From assembly GCF_017744045.1 (NCBI RefSeq), contig NZ_JAGHRD010000005.1: DNA of 64,000 bases; one strand, written 5' to 3'. The notes beneath the pieces were generated by a model, which ran no database searches, was not told the origin of the DNA, and worked only from the letters and a program-made list of their open reading frames with translations. The position numbers were made by a program, and so were the translations under genes. Source of the stretch: Pelagimonas sp017744045. GTDB taxonomy: Bacteria; Pseudomonadota; Alphaproteobacteria; Rhodobacterales; Rhodobacteraceae. Of the stretch, positions 42,622 through 50,602 are shown one piece after another (position 1 is the stretch's first letter; the number at the start of each line of letters is the position of its first letter).

Positions 42622-43551
42622 TCAGGGCTTGGGGCGCGGGTCAAGGCTGGTCTTTTGAAACGTCACCAAAAGCGCGGCAGCGGTGATGGCACAAACCCCA
42701 AGTGGGCCGGGCCATTGTGAAAAAATCAGAATGTCAAAACCCAGCGCCCAGACGAGCCCGGTAAAATCAAACGGAGCCAATGCGCTGACCGGGGCGCGGG
42801 CAATGGCCTCATTGGCGGTGATATGCCCTGCCCCGCCGGCCAACCCGGCAAGACACAGCCACCCCAATGCCTCAGCGCTGAGAGATACCCAGCCAAACGG
42901 CCATGTCAGCAACCCGGCAGCCGCCGATAGCAGGGCAAAGTAAAAGGCAATGGATGAGCTGTTTTCGCTTTCGGTCATGCGTTTCGTATGCACCCGGACA
43001 AAGGCCATTGTCCCCGCATAGGTCAGCCCGGCCATGATCCCGATCAAGCTGCCCTGCCCGCCCAGATCCAGCGCCTCCCAAAGCAGGGCAACCACACCGG
43101 CAAAACCCAGCCCCACGGCAGCAATGACCGGCCAGGTTAGGCGCTCGCCCAAGAGACAGGCCGCCAAAGGCAGGGTCAAAACCGGGGCGAGATAGGCAAG
43201 CCCCTGCGCATTGGCCACCGGTAGATAGGCCAAAGACAGAAAGCTCATGATCATCGAAAACACGCCAAAACCGCTTCGGGTCACATGCAGCATTGGCCGC
43301 TTGGTGCATAGGCCCCTTGGAAACTGGCCGAGCCAGATCAGGTAGAAACAAATCGGCAGCAACGCCAGGGCCGAGCGCCAGAACATGATCTGCCCGACCG
43401 GAACGGTTTTGGCGGCCCCATGGACAGCAGCAGACATCACCACCATCAACAAAGCCGCCAAAAAACGCAGGCCGACAGCCTGCAGAAAACGCTTATCCAG
43501 GCCAAATTTCAATGCGATACCACTCAAATTGTTAGCGCTAACTATTTTCAT
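42622..43551 (-). CDS. EamA-family (DMT) transporter
   Basis: 309 residues from ATG 43551 (MKIVSANNLSGIALKFGLDK) with ten hydrophobic segments in two EamA repeats, e.g. VGLRFLAALLMVVMSAAVHG near the start and AGGAGHITANEAIARAPVSA in the second repeat. Drug/metabolite exporter family with unknown substrate. A perfect palindrome GTTAGCGCTAAC lies in codons 4-7, so the true start may be further downstream (a TTG at the LKFG position is possible) and the palindrome may be an operator. Confidence 0.82.
   Translation of the reverse strand: MKIVSANNLSGIALKFGLDKRFLQAVGLRFLAALLMVVMSAAVHGAAKTVPVGQIMFWRSALALLPICFYLIWLGQFPRGLCTKRPMLHVTRSGFGVFSMIMSFLSLAYLPVANAQGLAYLAPVLTLPLAACLLGERLTWPVIAAVGLGFAGVVALLWEALDLGGQGSLIGIMAGLTYAGTMAFVRVHTKRMTESENSSSIAFYFALLSAAAGLLTWPFGWVSLSAEALGWLCLAGLAGGAGHITANEAIARAPVSALAPFDFTGLVWALGFDILIFSQWPGPLGVCAITAAALLVTFQKTSLDPRPKP
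43531..43542. promoter_or_regulatory. Perfect palindrome GTTAGCGCTAAC, LacI-type operator candidate
   Basis: A 12-bp perfect palindrome of the form bound by LacI-family regulators. It overlaps the annotated 5' end of the EamA gene. A half-matching version lies just upstream of the ABC ATPase start (near 55053). No LacI-family gene is in the window. Confidence 0.35.
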
Positions 43552-43587
43552 TGAGTGACATGGCAAGGCGTCAAACGCAAGCCGGGA

Positions 43588-43968
43588 TTAGGCGTAACTG
43601 ACCATTTCATATTCGATCCCGTCGGGACCATCGAAATAGAACCGCCGACCGGGTTCGTAATCGCCGTGGTTATGCGGGACATAGCCCAAGGCGGCGACTT
43701 TCTCTTCGACCGCATCAAGGTCTTGGACCACAATCCCGATATGGTTCATCGCCCCTTCCAGCGCATAGCGTTGCGCCCGTCCGGCGAGATCGCCCTTGGG
43801 GGCATATAGCGCCAGATAGGTCTCATCCCCGCCAACATGCACGGTATAGCCGTCATCCTTGGCTGCCCCTTCCCAGCGGGTCTTCCACCCCAACAAGGTT
43901 TCAAGAAATAGCGCGGTGGCCTTTGGGTCAGGCACGGTGAAATTCACATGTTCCAGTTTGGCTTGCAT
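43588..43968 (-). CDS. VOC-family (glyoxalase-like) protein
   Basis: 126 residues from ATG 43968, with AAGGAGG upstream. The vicinal oxygen chelate fold is clear: KLEHVNFTVPDPKATALFLE, with repeat two NHIGIVVQDLDAVEEKVAALG and the metal-ligand pattern including RRFYFDGPDGIEYEMVSY. Likely a metal-dependent lyase, dioxygenase or glyoxalase. A SoxR box lies between it and soxR, so expression is probably raised under redox stress. Confidence 0.9.
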   Translation of the reverse strand: MQAKLEHVNFTVPDPKATALFLETLLGWKTRWEGAAKDDGYTVHVGGDETYLALYAPKGDLAGRAQRYALEGAMNHIGIVVQDLDAVEEKVAALGYVPHNHGDYEPGRRFYFDGPDGIEYEMVSYA

Positions 43969-44004
43969 TGCTGCCTCCTTTTTCAAACTAGCCTCAAGGT
44001 AATT

Positions 44005-44022
44005 CTTCAAGTAAACTTGAGG
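44005..44022. promoter_or_regulatory. SoxR-type box
   Basis: CTTCAAGTAAACTTGAGG differs from the E. coli SoxR box CCTCAAGTTAACTTGAGG at two positions. It lies between the divergent VOC gene and soxR, about 33 bp from the soxR start and 37 bp from the VOC start. Confidence 0.75.
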
Positions 44023-44054
44023 TCAAGAAGTAAGAAATGTTTTAGGTCAATAAG

Positions 44055-44513
44055 ATGCGCGCAAGAGATTTGACAATTGGACAAGTGGCCGACCGGACCG
44101 GCCTTGCGGCATCAGCCATTCGCCACTACGAATCCGAAGGGCTGGTACACCCTTATCGCAACGCCTCTGGGCAAAGGCGGTTTTTGCGATCAGACATTCG
44201 CCGGCTGTCCTTTATTCTGATTGCCCAGCAACTGGGTTTCACCCTGACTGAGATCCGCGAGCAACTCGCCCCGCTGCCCGCCAATAAAGGCCCGACAAAA
44301 TCCGATTGGAGCCGTATGTCACGCCGGTTTGGTAAGGTTTTGGATGAACGCATCGCAATGATGAACCGGCTACGTGACCGGTTGGATGGCTGCATCGGCT
44401 GCGGCTGCCTATCTCTGGAAAACTGCGAACTCTACAATAATGAGGACCGCCTGGCCAAACGCGGCACCGGGCCCCGTTATGTGATCGACGAAGCAGTGGA
44501 CGATGCCGAATAG
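44055..44513 (+). CDS. soxR: Redox-sensing regulator SoxR
   Basis: 152 residues of the MerR family. The N-terminal winged helix (TIGQVADRTGLAASAIRHYE) is followed by a dimerisation helix and a C-terminal [2Fe-2S] site with Cys113, Cys116, Cys118 and Cys124 in CIGCGCLSLENC, the exact C-x2-C-x-C-x5-C SoxR spacing. It senses redox-cycling compounds and activates nearby promoters. Divergent from the VOC gene, with the SoxR box in the shared gap. Confidence 0.96.
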   Translation: MRARDLTIGQVADRTGLAASAIRHYESEGLVHPYRNASGQRRFLRSDIRRLSFILIAQQLGFTLTEIREQLAPLPANKGPTKSDWSRMSRRFGKVLDERIAMMNRLRDRLDGCIGCGCLSLENCELYNNEDRLAKRGTGPRYVIDEAVDDAE

Positions 44514-44531
44514 ACATGCCACTCTGCCGCC

Positions 44532-44876
44532 ATGACACGTGATTTGGTAAACGACATCTGCAAGGCGCAACCTGGCGCGGAATGGTCCGACCCTTGGGGT
44601 GGCGGCCATGATGCCTGGAAGGTCGGCGGCAAGATGTTCGCCTGTATCGGGGTCAGCAATGATGGCGTATCGGTCAAGACCCCGTCAATTGAGGATGCCC
44701 AGCTTTTGATCGAAATGGGCCGCGCGATCAAAGCCCCCTATTTCCATCGCAGCTGGGTGCGCGTCGATTGGGACACTTTGGACGAGGCGGAGCTGCGCGA
44801 TAGGATTGAAACCTCGTACCAACTGGTCTTTTCGGGCCTGACCAAGAAGCTGCAGAAAGAGATTTCCGGCGCATGA
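44532..44876 (+). CDS. MmcQ/YjbR family protein
   Basis: 114 residues. The YjbR/CyaY-like fold is indicated by VNDICKAQPGAEWSDPWGGG, HDAWKVGGKMFACIG and SWVRVDWDTLDEAELRDRIE, with the aromatic residues usual in the family. Family members bind DNA or may be regulators; the exact role is unknown. The stop overlaps the ATG of the following hydrolase by 4 bp. It starts 18 bp after soxR, so all three may be one transcript. Confidence 0.85.
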   Translation: MTRDLVNDICKAQPGAEWSDPWGGGHDAWKVGGKMFACIGVSNDGVSVKTPSIEDAQLLIEMGRAIKAPYFHRSWVRVDWDTLDEAELRDRIETSYQLVFSGLTKKLQKEISGA

Positions 44877-45559
44877 CACCGCTTTACCTGCACGGGCTTC
44901 CTGGCTCGGCGGCAGAACTGGCTCTTGGCCCCTCAAATTTGCATGTCTTGGACCGCGCGGTTCCCAGCTTTGCGCAACTGGCCAATGCTTTGCCAGCTGG
45001 CCCTTTGCATCTTATCGGCTTTTCCCTTGGGGCGGCCTGCGCATTGCGGTTGGCCGCTTTGGCTCCGAACAAGATCGGTAAGCTGACCTTGATCTCACCC
45101 GCTGCCGCTTTGGAACTGGGCGAATTCCTTCCGAAAATGGCCGGGGCTCCGGTTTTTCGCGCGGCGCGCTCTCATGCGCAACTGTCGGTGCTCACCGCCG
45201 TGCAATCCACCCTGGTTCGGCTTTCACCCACCCTCATGACTCGAATGCTGGCCATAGGTGTCTCCGAGGCCGAGGCGCAACTGATCACCTCAAAACCGGT
45301 TCAAACGGCAGTGCAAGAAGGTTTGACCAAGCACAAGGCCACTTACCTCAGAGAAATCTCAGCCTATGTGCAGCCCTGGGCGCAGCACTTGGATCATGTC
45401 ACCTGTCCGGTGACTTTGCATCACGGCAAGGCTGATACTTGGGCCCCAATAGAAATGTCCGAGCTTCTTGCCGCGCGGTTGCAAAACGCAACCCTCCACG
45501 CCCTTCCCGACCTTGGGCATTATGGCGCATTGCAAGCAACTCTTCGCGACATCCGATAG
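44873..45559 (+). CDS. Alpha/beta hydrolase
   Basis: 228 residues. Nucleophile elbow GFSLGAACALRLAAL, acid in HHGKADTWAPIE and histidine in PDLGHYGALQ make a complete triad. A short N-terminus (MTPLYLHGLPGSAAEL) gives an unusually direct start with HGLPGS as oxyanion loop. Substrate unknown; lid residues about 95-165 are mostly helical. ATGA overlap with the MmcQ-like gene. The twin-hairpin repeat and mltG (convergent) follow. Confidence 0.82.
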   Translation: MTPLYLHGLPGSAAELALGPSNLHVLDRAVPSFAQLANALPAGPLHLIGFSLGAACALRLAALAPNKIGKLTLISPAAALELGEFLPKMAGAPVFRAARSHAQLSVLTAVQSTLVRLSPTLMTRMLAIGVSEAEAQLITSKPVQTAVQEGLTKHKATYLREISAYVQPWAQHLDHVTCPVTLHHGKADTWAPIEMSELLAARLQNATLHALPDLGHYGALQATLRDIR

Positions 45560-45606
45560 CCTGTATCACATTTCGCGACACACAGCCCGAAAAGGGAACC
45601 GCGCCC

Positions 45607-45649
45607 AAATTCCATTCATGGAATTTGCAAATTCCGTCAACGGAATTTG
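45607..45649 (-). repeat. Twin-hairpin element, copy A
   Basis: Two adjacent small palindromes, AAATTCCAT..ATGGAATTT and AAATTCCGT..ACGGAATTT, joined by GC. It lies 12 bp beyond the mltG stop. A near-identical 43-bp copy (41 of 43 bases) is at 48325-48367. Confidence 0.85.
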
Positions 45650-45661
45650 TCAGCGCTCGCC

Positions 45662-46816
45662 TTACTGGTTTGCCCGTTCCAACGCTCGGTAGGCCGCCAC
45701 GTTGCGGTTGTGTTCATCCAACGTCACCGCAAAATTGTGACCGTCCCGCGGGTCCAAGGTCTTGGCCACGAAGAAGATGAAATCCGTGCTTTCCGGGTTC
45801 AAAGCCGCCTCAATGCTGGCCCGGCCTGGATTTGCAATCGGCGTCGGTGGCAAGGCTGGAATGACATAGGTGTTAAAGGGCGTCGCTTTGCGCAGCTCTG
45901 ATTGGCGCAATCCGCGCCCAAGGGTCCCCTCACCTTTGGTGATGCCATAGATCACGGTCGGGTCGGTTTGCAGACGCATGCCCTTGTCCAGGCGATTGAC
46001 AAACACACTGGCGACCAAACCACGTTCACCATCACCGCCGGTTTCCTTTTCCACGATCGAGGCCATGATCAGCGCCTCTTCTGGCGTGGCATAGGGCAAA
46101 CCGTCGGCACGGTTTTCCCAAGCACGGGCCAGGATCAGCTCTTGTGCCTCTTTCATGCGGGTCAGGATGCTTTCGCGGCTGTCACCGGGGACAAATTCAT
46201 AGCTGTCCGGGGCCAAGGCCCCCTCGGCGGGCTGTTCAGGCTCGCCTTCAAGGATATCGATGGACTTCAATGCGTTGGTGATCTGCCAGCTTGTGACACC
46301 CTCAGCCAATGCAATGCGATAGCGCGTGTCCGAGCGGTCCAGAACCGCTTTATAAACCTCCGGTGCCTCACCTTCGGCCGGGTTAAAGCTGGCCTTTTCC
46401 TCATAGCGGCCGCTGGCCGGATTGATCTCGCGCACCTGTACGCTGGTGCGCGTCACGCCGATCCGAAACACCACTTCGGTCCCACAGGTCGACGCCCCGC
46501 CCCGCGTGATCACATCGGTGATTTCAGACATGGACGCCCCAGGCGCAACGAGATAGCTGCCTGCCTTCAACGCTTGGGATTTATTGGTGTAATCAGCGCC
46601 GAGGCGAAAGATCGAGCCATTTGAAACCGCACCTTGGGCTTCCAATGTCTTGGAGACCTTGTACATGGTGGTGCCGCGCGGAACCTCAACACAGATGGCC
46701 TGCGTCAAAGGCCCCTTGGCCGCATATTCATTCTGCGCCCAGAGCATCACCCCGGCCAGAACAAAGACCGCGACGACCAGAAAGGTCAACGCGTTGGACG
46801 CGAGGCTCCGCCACAT
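45662..46816 (-). CDS. mltG: Endolytic murein transglycosylase
   Basis: 384 residues. Membrane anchor at about 9-28, then the YceG fold with the active-site glutamate region MASIVEKETGGDGERG and LQTDPTVIYGITKGEG, LGRGLRQSELRKATPFNTYV, PGRASIEAALNPE. It cleaves nascent glycan strands and so sets their length. It is directly downstream of fabF (6-bp gap), a common gene order. Confidence 0.95.
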   Translation of the reverse strand: MWRSLASNALTFLVVAVFVLAGVMLWAQNEYAAKGPLTQAICVEVPRGTTMYKVSKTLEAQGAVSNGSIFRLGADYTNKSQALKAGSYLVAPGASMSEITDVITRGGASTCGTEVVFRIGVTRTSVQVREINPASGRYEEKASFNPAEGEAPEVYKAVLDRSDTRYRIALAEGVTSWQITNALKSIDILEGEPEQPAEGALAPDSYEFVPGDSRESILTRMKEAQELILARAWENRADGLPYATPEEALIMASIVEKETGGDGERGLVASVFVNRLDKGMRLQTDPTVIYGITKGEGTLGRGLRQSELRKATPFNTYVIPALPPTPIANPGRASIEAALNPESTDFIFFVAKTLDPRDGHNFAVTLDEHNRNVAAYRALERANQ

Positions 46817-46822
46817 CTGAGC

Positions 46823-48085
46823 TTACTCCACCTTACCGAAAATCACGCTGGCATTGGTGCCGCCAAAGCCAAAGCTGTTGGACAGCGCATAGGTGATCTC
46901 GCGCTCATGCTTGGCTTTCGGGGCCAGGTTCAGCGGTGTGTCCACCGCCGGATTGTCCAGGTTGAGCGTAGGAGGCGCAACTTGATCGCGGATCGCCAGG
47001 ATCGAGAAGATCGCCTCGATCGCGCCCGCCGCGCCCAACAGGTGCCCGGTGGCCGATTTGGTCGAGGACATGGTGGCCGTCGCCGCAGCATCCCCCAGCA
47101 AACGCTCAACTGCGCCCAGCTCAATTGTGTCCGCCATGGTAGAAGTGCCATGAGCGTTGATGTAATCAATCGCGCCCGCCTCGATCCCGGCATCCTTCAG
47201 CGCCGCGCGCATGGAGCGTTCACCACCCTCGCCATCCTCGGATGGAGCTGTAATGTGATAGGCATCACCGGACAGGCCATAGCCGCAAACCTCGGCGTAG
47301 ATCTTGGCCCCGCGCGCTTTGGCATGTTCGTATTCTTCCAGAACGACAACGCCAGCGCCCTCGCCCATAACAAACCCATCACGGTCTGCGTCATAGGGGC
47401 GGCTCGCGGTTTTTGGATCATCTGCGCGCTTGGTGCTCAGCGCTTTACAGGCGTTAAAGCCCGCAATGCCGATTTCGCAAATCGCGGCCTCGGCCCCACC
47501 GGCAACCATGACATCCGCATCACCATATTTGATCAAACGAGCCGCATCGCCAATCGCATGGGCGCCGGTTGAACAGGCGGTCACAACCGCATGGTTCGGC
47601 CCCTTGAAACCGAACTTGATTGAGACATTGCCCGAAATCAGGTTGATCAAGGCACCGGGAATAAAGAAGGGGGACACGCGCCGTGGTCCACGCTCTTTGA
47701 TCATCACGGCGGTCTCGGCAATCGAATTCAGCCCGCCAATGCCTGAGCCGATCATAACGCCAGTGCGTTCGCGCGCCTCTTTGTCTTCCGGCTCCCAACC
47801 GGAATCCTTCACCGCCTGAATCGCAGCCGCCATACCGAACAGGATGAATTCGTCGATCTTACGCTGCTCTTTCTTGTCGAGCCAATCGTTGGGGTTAAAC
47901 GTCCCATCGCTGCCATCGCCATAAGGCACTTCGCAGGCGTAATTTGTTGCCAGATGGTTGGCATCAAATTTGCTGATCGTACCAGCGCCCGATTGCCCGT
48001 CCAACAAACGAGACCAGGTCTCCTCGACTCCGCAAGCCAATGGGGTAACCAGTCCTAGACCGGTAACAACGACACGACGCGCCAT
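46823..48085 (-). CDS. fabF: Beta-ketoacyl-ACP synthase II
   Basis: 420 residues. Condensing enzyme of fatty acid elongation. The catalytic Cys is in VVTACSTGAHAIGDAARL (about 169), with histidines in YINAHGTSTMADTIEL and KSATGHLLGAAG. The start MARRVVVTGLGLVTPLACGV and the end NASVIFGKVE are typical. acpP, usually upstream, is not within this window segment: 290 bp without a gene precede it, containing repeat copy 4 and twin-hairpin copy B. Confidence 0.97.
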   Translation of the reverse strand: MARRVVVTGLGLVTPLACGVEETWSRLLDGQSGAGTISKFDANHLATNYACEVPYGDGSDGTFNPNDWLDKKEQRKIDEFILFGMAAAIQAVKDSGWEPEDKEARERTGVMIGSGIGGLNSIAETAVMIKERGPRRVSPFFIPGALINLISGNVSIKFGFKGPNHAVVTACSTGAHAIGDAARLIKYGDADVMVAGGAEAAICEIGIAGFNACKALSTKRADDPKTASRPYDADRDGFVMGEGAGVVVLEEYEHAKARGAKIYAEVCGYGLSGDAYHITAPSEDGEGGERSMRAALKDAGIEAGAIDYINAHGTSTMADTIELGAVERLLGDAAATATMSSTKSATGHLLGAAGAIEAIFSILAIRDQVAPPTLNLDNPAVDTPLNLAPKAKHEREITYALSNSFGFGGTNASVIFGKVE

Positions 48086-48220
48086 GGGTTTGCCCTTTCC
48101 TCAATCTCTCTTGACCCGCTCTTACCCTGTCTGCCCGCCAAGGGGCAAGGGTTCGCAGAATTTCACGGCAAAGCTTTGCCTTTTCAAAGCGCGCCCTCTT
48201 TGGAAAGGCGACCCTTTATG

Positions 48221-48282
48221 CTTCTTCTTGGCCCAAAATTTCCCGGGGTGTCCCGAGCTCGCTCGGGACGGGGCAGCGCCCC
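48221..48282 (+). repeat. Composite dispersed repeat, copy 4
   Basis: Box CTTCTTCTTGGCCCAAAATT, TCCCGGGG, stem-loop GTCCCGAGCTCGCTCGGGAC, then GGGGCAGCGCCCC. It lies between fabF (start side) and the glycosyltransferase-like gene, both minus strand. Confidence 0.85.
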
Positions 48283-48324
48283 TCAACAGGTGTTTCCAAC
48301 GCTCTGCTCACGGCAACCACCCCC

Positions 48325-48367
48325 AAATTCCATCAATGGAATTTGCAAATTCCGTCAACGGAATTTG
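48325..48367 (-). repeat. Twin-hairpin element, copy B
   Basis: Same 43-bp double palindrome as copy A, with two base changes in the first loop. It lies 8 bp beyond the stop codon of the glycosyltransferase-like gene, the same relative position as copy A behind mltG. Confidence 0.85.
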
Positions 48368-48375
48368 GGCGCGGC

Positions 48376-49176
48376 TCAGGCCCAGTCTTCGCCCAAATCT
48401 TCACGCGCCCGATCAATCCAGTGATCCTTGAGCCAAGCGCAGGGTTTGGATCGGCGAATAAACGAGCCCGTATAGCCTTCAACCGCCTGCGGCATCTTGG
48501 GACGGCCGTGGAAGCAAACCACTTTCGCCGCCTCTGGCAACTCCGGACCACGTAGATAATTCATTGGAAACGGGTTGCAGTCATACTTGAACGACACCAC
48601 CCAATCCCCTGGAATATATGTGAAAACACCATTATCCATCGCCTTATGCGAGGTATAGCGCTGCTCACTGCCACGCGCCTTTTCCACCTCGGCATAAGGG
48701 TTGGCTGCCAGATCGTTATACAAAAACGCATGCGCCTCGGGATCAAAGCGAAATACCGACCCATGCCCGGTTGGCCGCCCCTTGCGGGCCTCGGTCCAGT
48801 CATGGCGCATTGCGATTGTGCCCGGGGCAAGATCGTGGATGTCGTCCAGTGATCCGGTGATCACTACGTCCAGATCAAAGCCCAGAACTGGCCCTTTCAG
48901 ATCCGGCACCAAGCCGGGTTTGAACAAGGACACTTTGCGCATCGCCCCCTGGCGATTGGCCACCGCCAAAGCTGCATTCATCGGCTCGAGAAACGGTTCA
49001 ACCGGCAGATCGATCACCTCGATATCCGGGTGCAAGCCTTCGCTCACCTCGGTCATGCAAATGAACCGAACCGGGCGCGACATGTTGCGGCGCACCCCGG
49101 AATAGAGCCGATTGACATATTCCGGACCAAACAGCGTGCCCCATTTGATGCACATGATATTGACGGGTTGTGTCAT
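48376..49176 (-). CDS. Glycosyltransferase-like protein
   Basis: 266 residues from ATG 49176 (MTQPVNIMCIKWGTLFGPEY), preceded by GAGGGC. The fold resembles GT-A family 8-type enzymes: PVRFICMTEVSEGLHPDIEV, and the DxD-like GPVLGFDLDVVITGSLDDI expected to bind metal and nucleotide-sugar; AMDNGVFTYIPGDWVVSFKY is a further conserved block. No sugar donor can be named. It is not in a polysaccharide cluster. Confidence 0.7.
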   Translation of the reverse strand: MTQPVNIMCIKWGTLFGPEYVNRLYSGVRRNMSRPVRFICMTEVSEGLHPDIEVIDLPVEPFLEPMNAALAVANRQGAMRKVSLFKPGLVPDLKGPVLGFDLDVVITGSLDDIHDLAPGTIAMRHDWTEARKGRPTGHGSVFRFDPEAHAFLYNDLAANPYAEVEKARGSEQRYTSHKAMDNGVFTYIPGDWVVSFKYDCNPFPMNYLRGPELPEAAKVVCFHGRPKMPQAVEGYTGSFIRRSKPCAWLKDHWIDRAREDLGEDWA

Positions 49177-49415
49177 CCCTGCCCTCGTCGTGAAGTGTTG
49201 CCCCGCCATAACAATGCGCGCCACGAAAGGCCAGAACCCCTTGCCGCCGCCAGCGCAGCGCGCTACCCACAGCCCAACGAAACCCGATGATCGGAGGATT
49301 TATGGAGAATGTATCCACCCTCCGGGCTGCACATCACTGATCGTGCAACCCGAGCAAGCCATGCCACCTGCCCGTCCGGCCGGGGGTTCACGCATGCCTA
49401 TTCAGGGTTAAACCA

Positions 49416-50447
49416 TTGACAAATCATACACTTGCCGACCTCGGATGGTCGGATCATTTTGCCCGCCAAATCGATGAAACCATGGCGGATCTCACCCCTG
49501 CGCGCATCCATGAGGTGCAGCGCGATCTATTGCTGGTGCTGACCGAGACCGGCCCCGGCACCCTTATTCCGGTCGAAAGTGCCGGTGAATATGCCGTGGG
49601 CGATTGGGTGTTGAGCGACGGGGTAAAAGCCGTGCATAGGCTCGACCCGATTTCGAATCTCACCCGCAAGGCAGCGGGCCATGTATCTTATCAGCAGCGC
49701 ATCGCCGCCAATATTGACACAATCGCCATCGTCACCAGCTGCAATGCGGATTTCAACATCCCGCGGCTGGAGCGCTATTTGGCCATGGTCAGCAGCGCCG
49801 GAGCCATGCCTTTGGTTTTGTTGACCAAAGCCGACCGCTGCGAAGATCCGCGCGACTATCAACGTCAGGCAGAACGGATCTCACCCTTGGTGACGGCCAT
49901 CGCCTTGAACGCCAAGAACCCAGAGGATGTGGCCCAGCTCATTCCCTGGTGCAAATCAGGGCAAACACTTGCGCTGATTGGCTCTTCAGGCGTCGGCAAA
50001 ACCACCTTGCGCAACTCGCTTACCGGTGGGGAGGCAGAAACGCAGGCCATTCGCGAGGATGATGCCCGCGGTCGTCACACCACGACTCACCGCTCGCTGG
50101 TGCCCACGCCGCATGGTGGCTGGTTGATCGACACGCCAGGCATGCGCGAATTGCAACTGGCAGGCCAAGAAGACGGCATCAGCGCGGTTTTCGAGGATAT
50201 CGAGCAGCTCGCCACGCAGTGCAAGTTTAACGATTGCGCCCACCAGGGCGAGCCTGGCTGCGCCGTTCAGGCGGCGATTGATGCCGGTGAATTGGACCCG
50301 GATCGTTTGGAACGCTGGCGCAAACTCAAGCGCGAGGATGAGATCAATTCCGAGAGCATCGCGCGCCAACGCGCTCGAAACAAAGCCTTTTCCAAGATGG
50401 TAAACAAAACTGTCCGAGGGTCAGCCAAACGCAAAGGCCGGCGTTAA
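49416..50447 (+). CDS. rsgA: Ribosome small-subunit-dependent GTPase RsgA
   Basis: 343 residues from a TTG start with CAGGG upstream. Circularly permuted GTPase: G4 VLLTKADRC precedes G1 GSSGVGKTTLRNSL and G3 DTPGMREL. An N-terminal OB fold (about 30-110) and a C-terminal zinc site with CKFNDCAHQGEPGCAVQ are present. It helps late 30S maturation. The TTG start is supported by TLADLGWSDHFARQ being the usual family beginning; no better ATG exists upstream. Confidence 0.95.
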   Translation: MTNHTLADLGWSDHFARQIDETMADLTPARIHEVQRDLLLVLTETGPGTLIPVESAGEYAVGDWVLSDGVKAVHRLDPISNLTRKAAGHVSYQQRIAANIDTIAIVTSCNADFNIPRLERYLAMVSSAGAMPLVLLTKADRCEDPRDYQRQAERISPLVTAIALNAKNPEDVAQLIPWCKSGQTLALIGSSGVGKTTLRNSLTGGEAETQAIREDDARGRHTTTHRSLVPTPHGGWLIDTPGMRELQLAGQEDGISAVFEDIEQLATQCKFNDCAHQGEPGCAVQAAIDAGELDPDRLERWRKLKREDEINSESIARQRARNKAFSKMVNKTVRGSAKRKGRR

Positions 50448-50455
50448 GGCGGTTC

Positions 50456-50486
50456 AGCGCCTGCCTGCCCCAACCGGGCAGGCGCT
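50456..50486 (+). terminator. Hairpin after rsgA
   Basis: Perfect 10-bp stem AGCGCCTGCC / GGCAGGCGCT with an 11-base loop, 9 bp after the stop. Lacks a strong T-run. Confidence 0.55.
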
Positions 50487-50556
50487 ATTGCAACGTGACG
50501 TAGCTCACGAAGGTTAGACGATCATTTCAAAACAACGTGCTTCCCAAAACAATAGC

Positions 50557-50580
50557 AGCGCCCACCCAAAGGTAGGCGCT
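50557..50580 (-). terminator. Hairpin after the M20 hydrolase gene
   Basis: On the minus strand AGCGCCTACC/GGTGGGCGCT stem followed by GCTATTGTTTTG. It lies 22 bp downstream of the M20 gene and convergent to the rsgA terminator. Confidence 0.5.
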
Positions 50581-50602
50581 GGCCCATCTTGTAATTCCGG
50601 TT

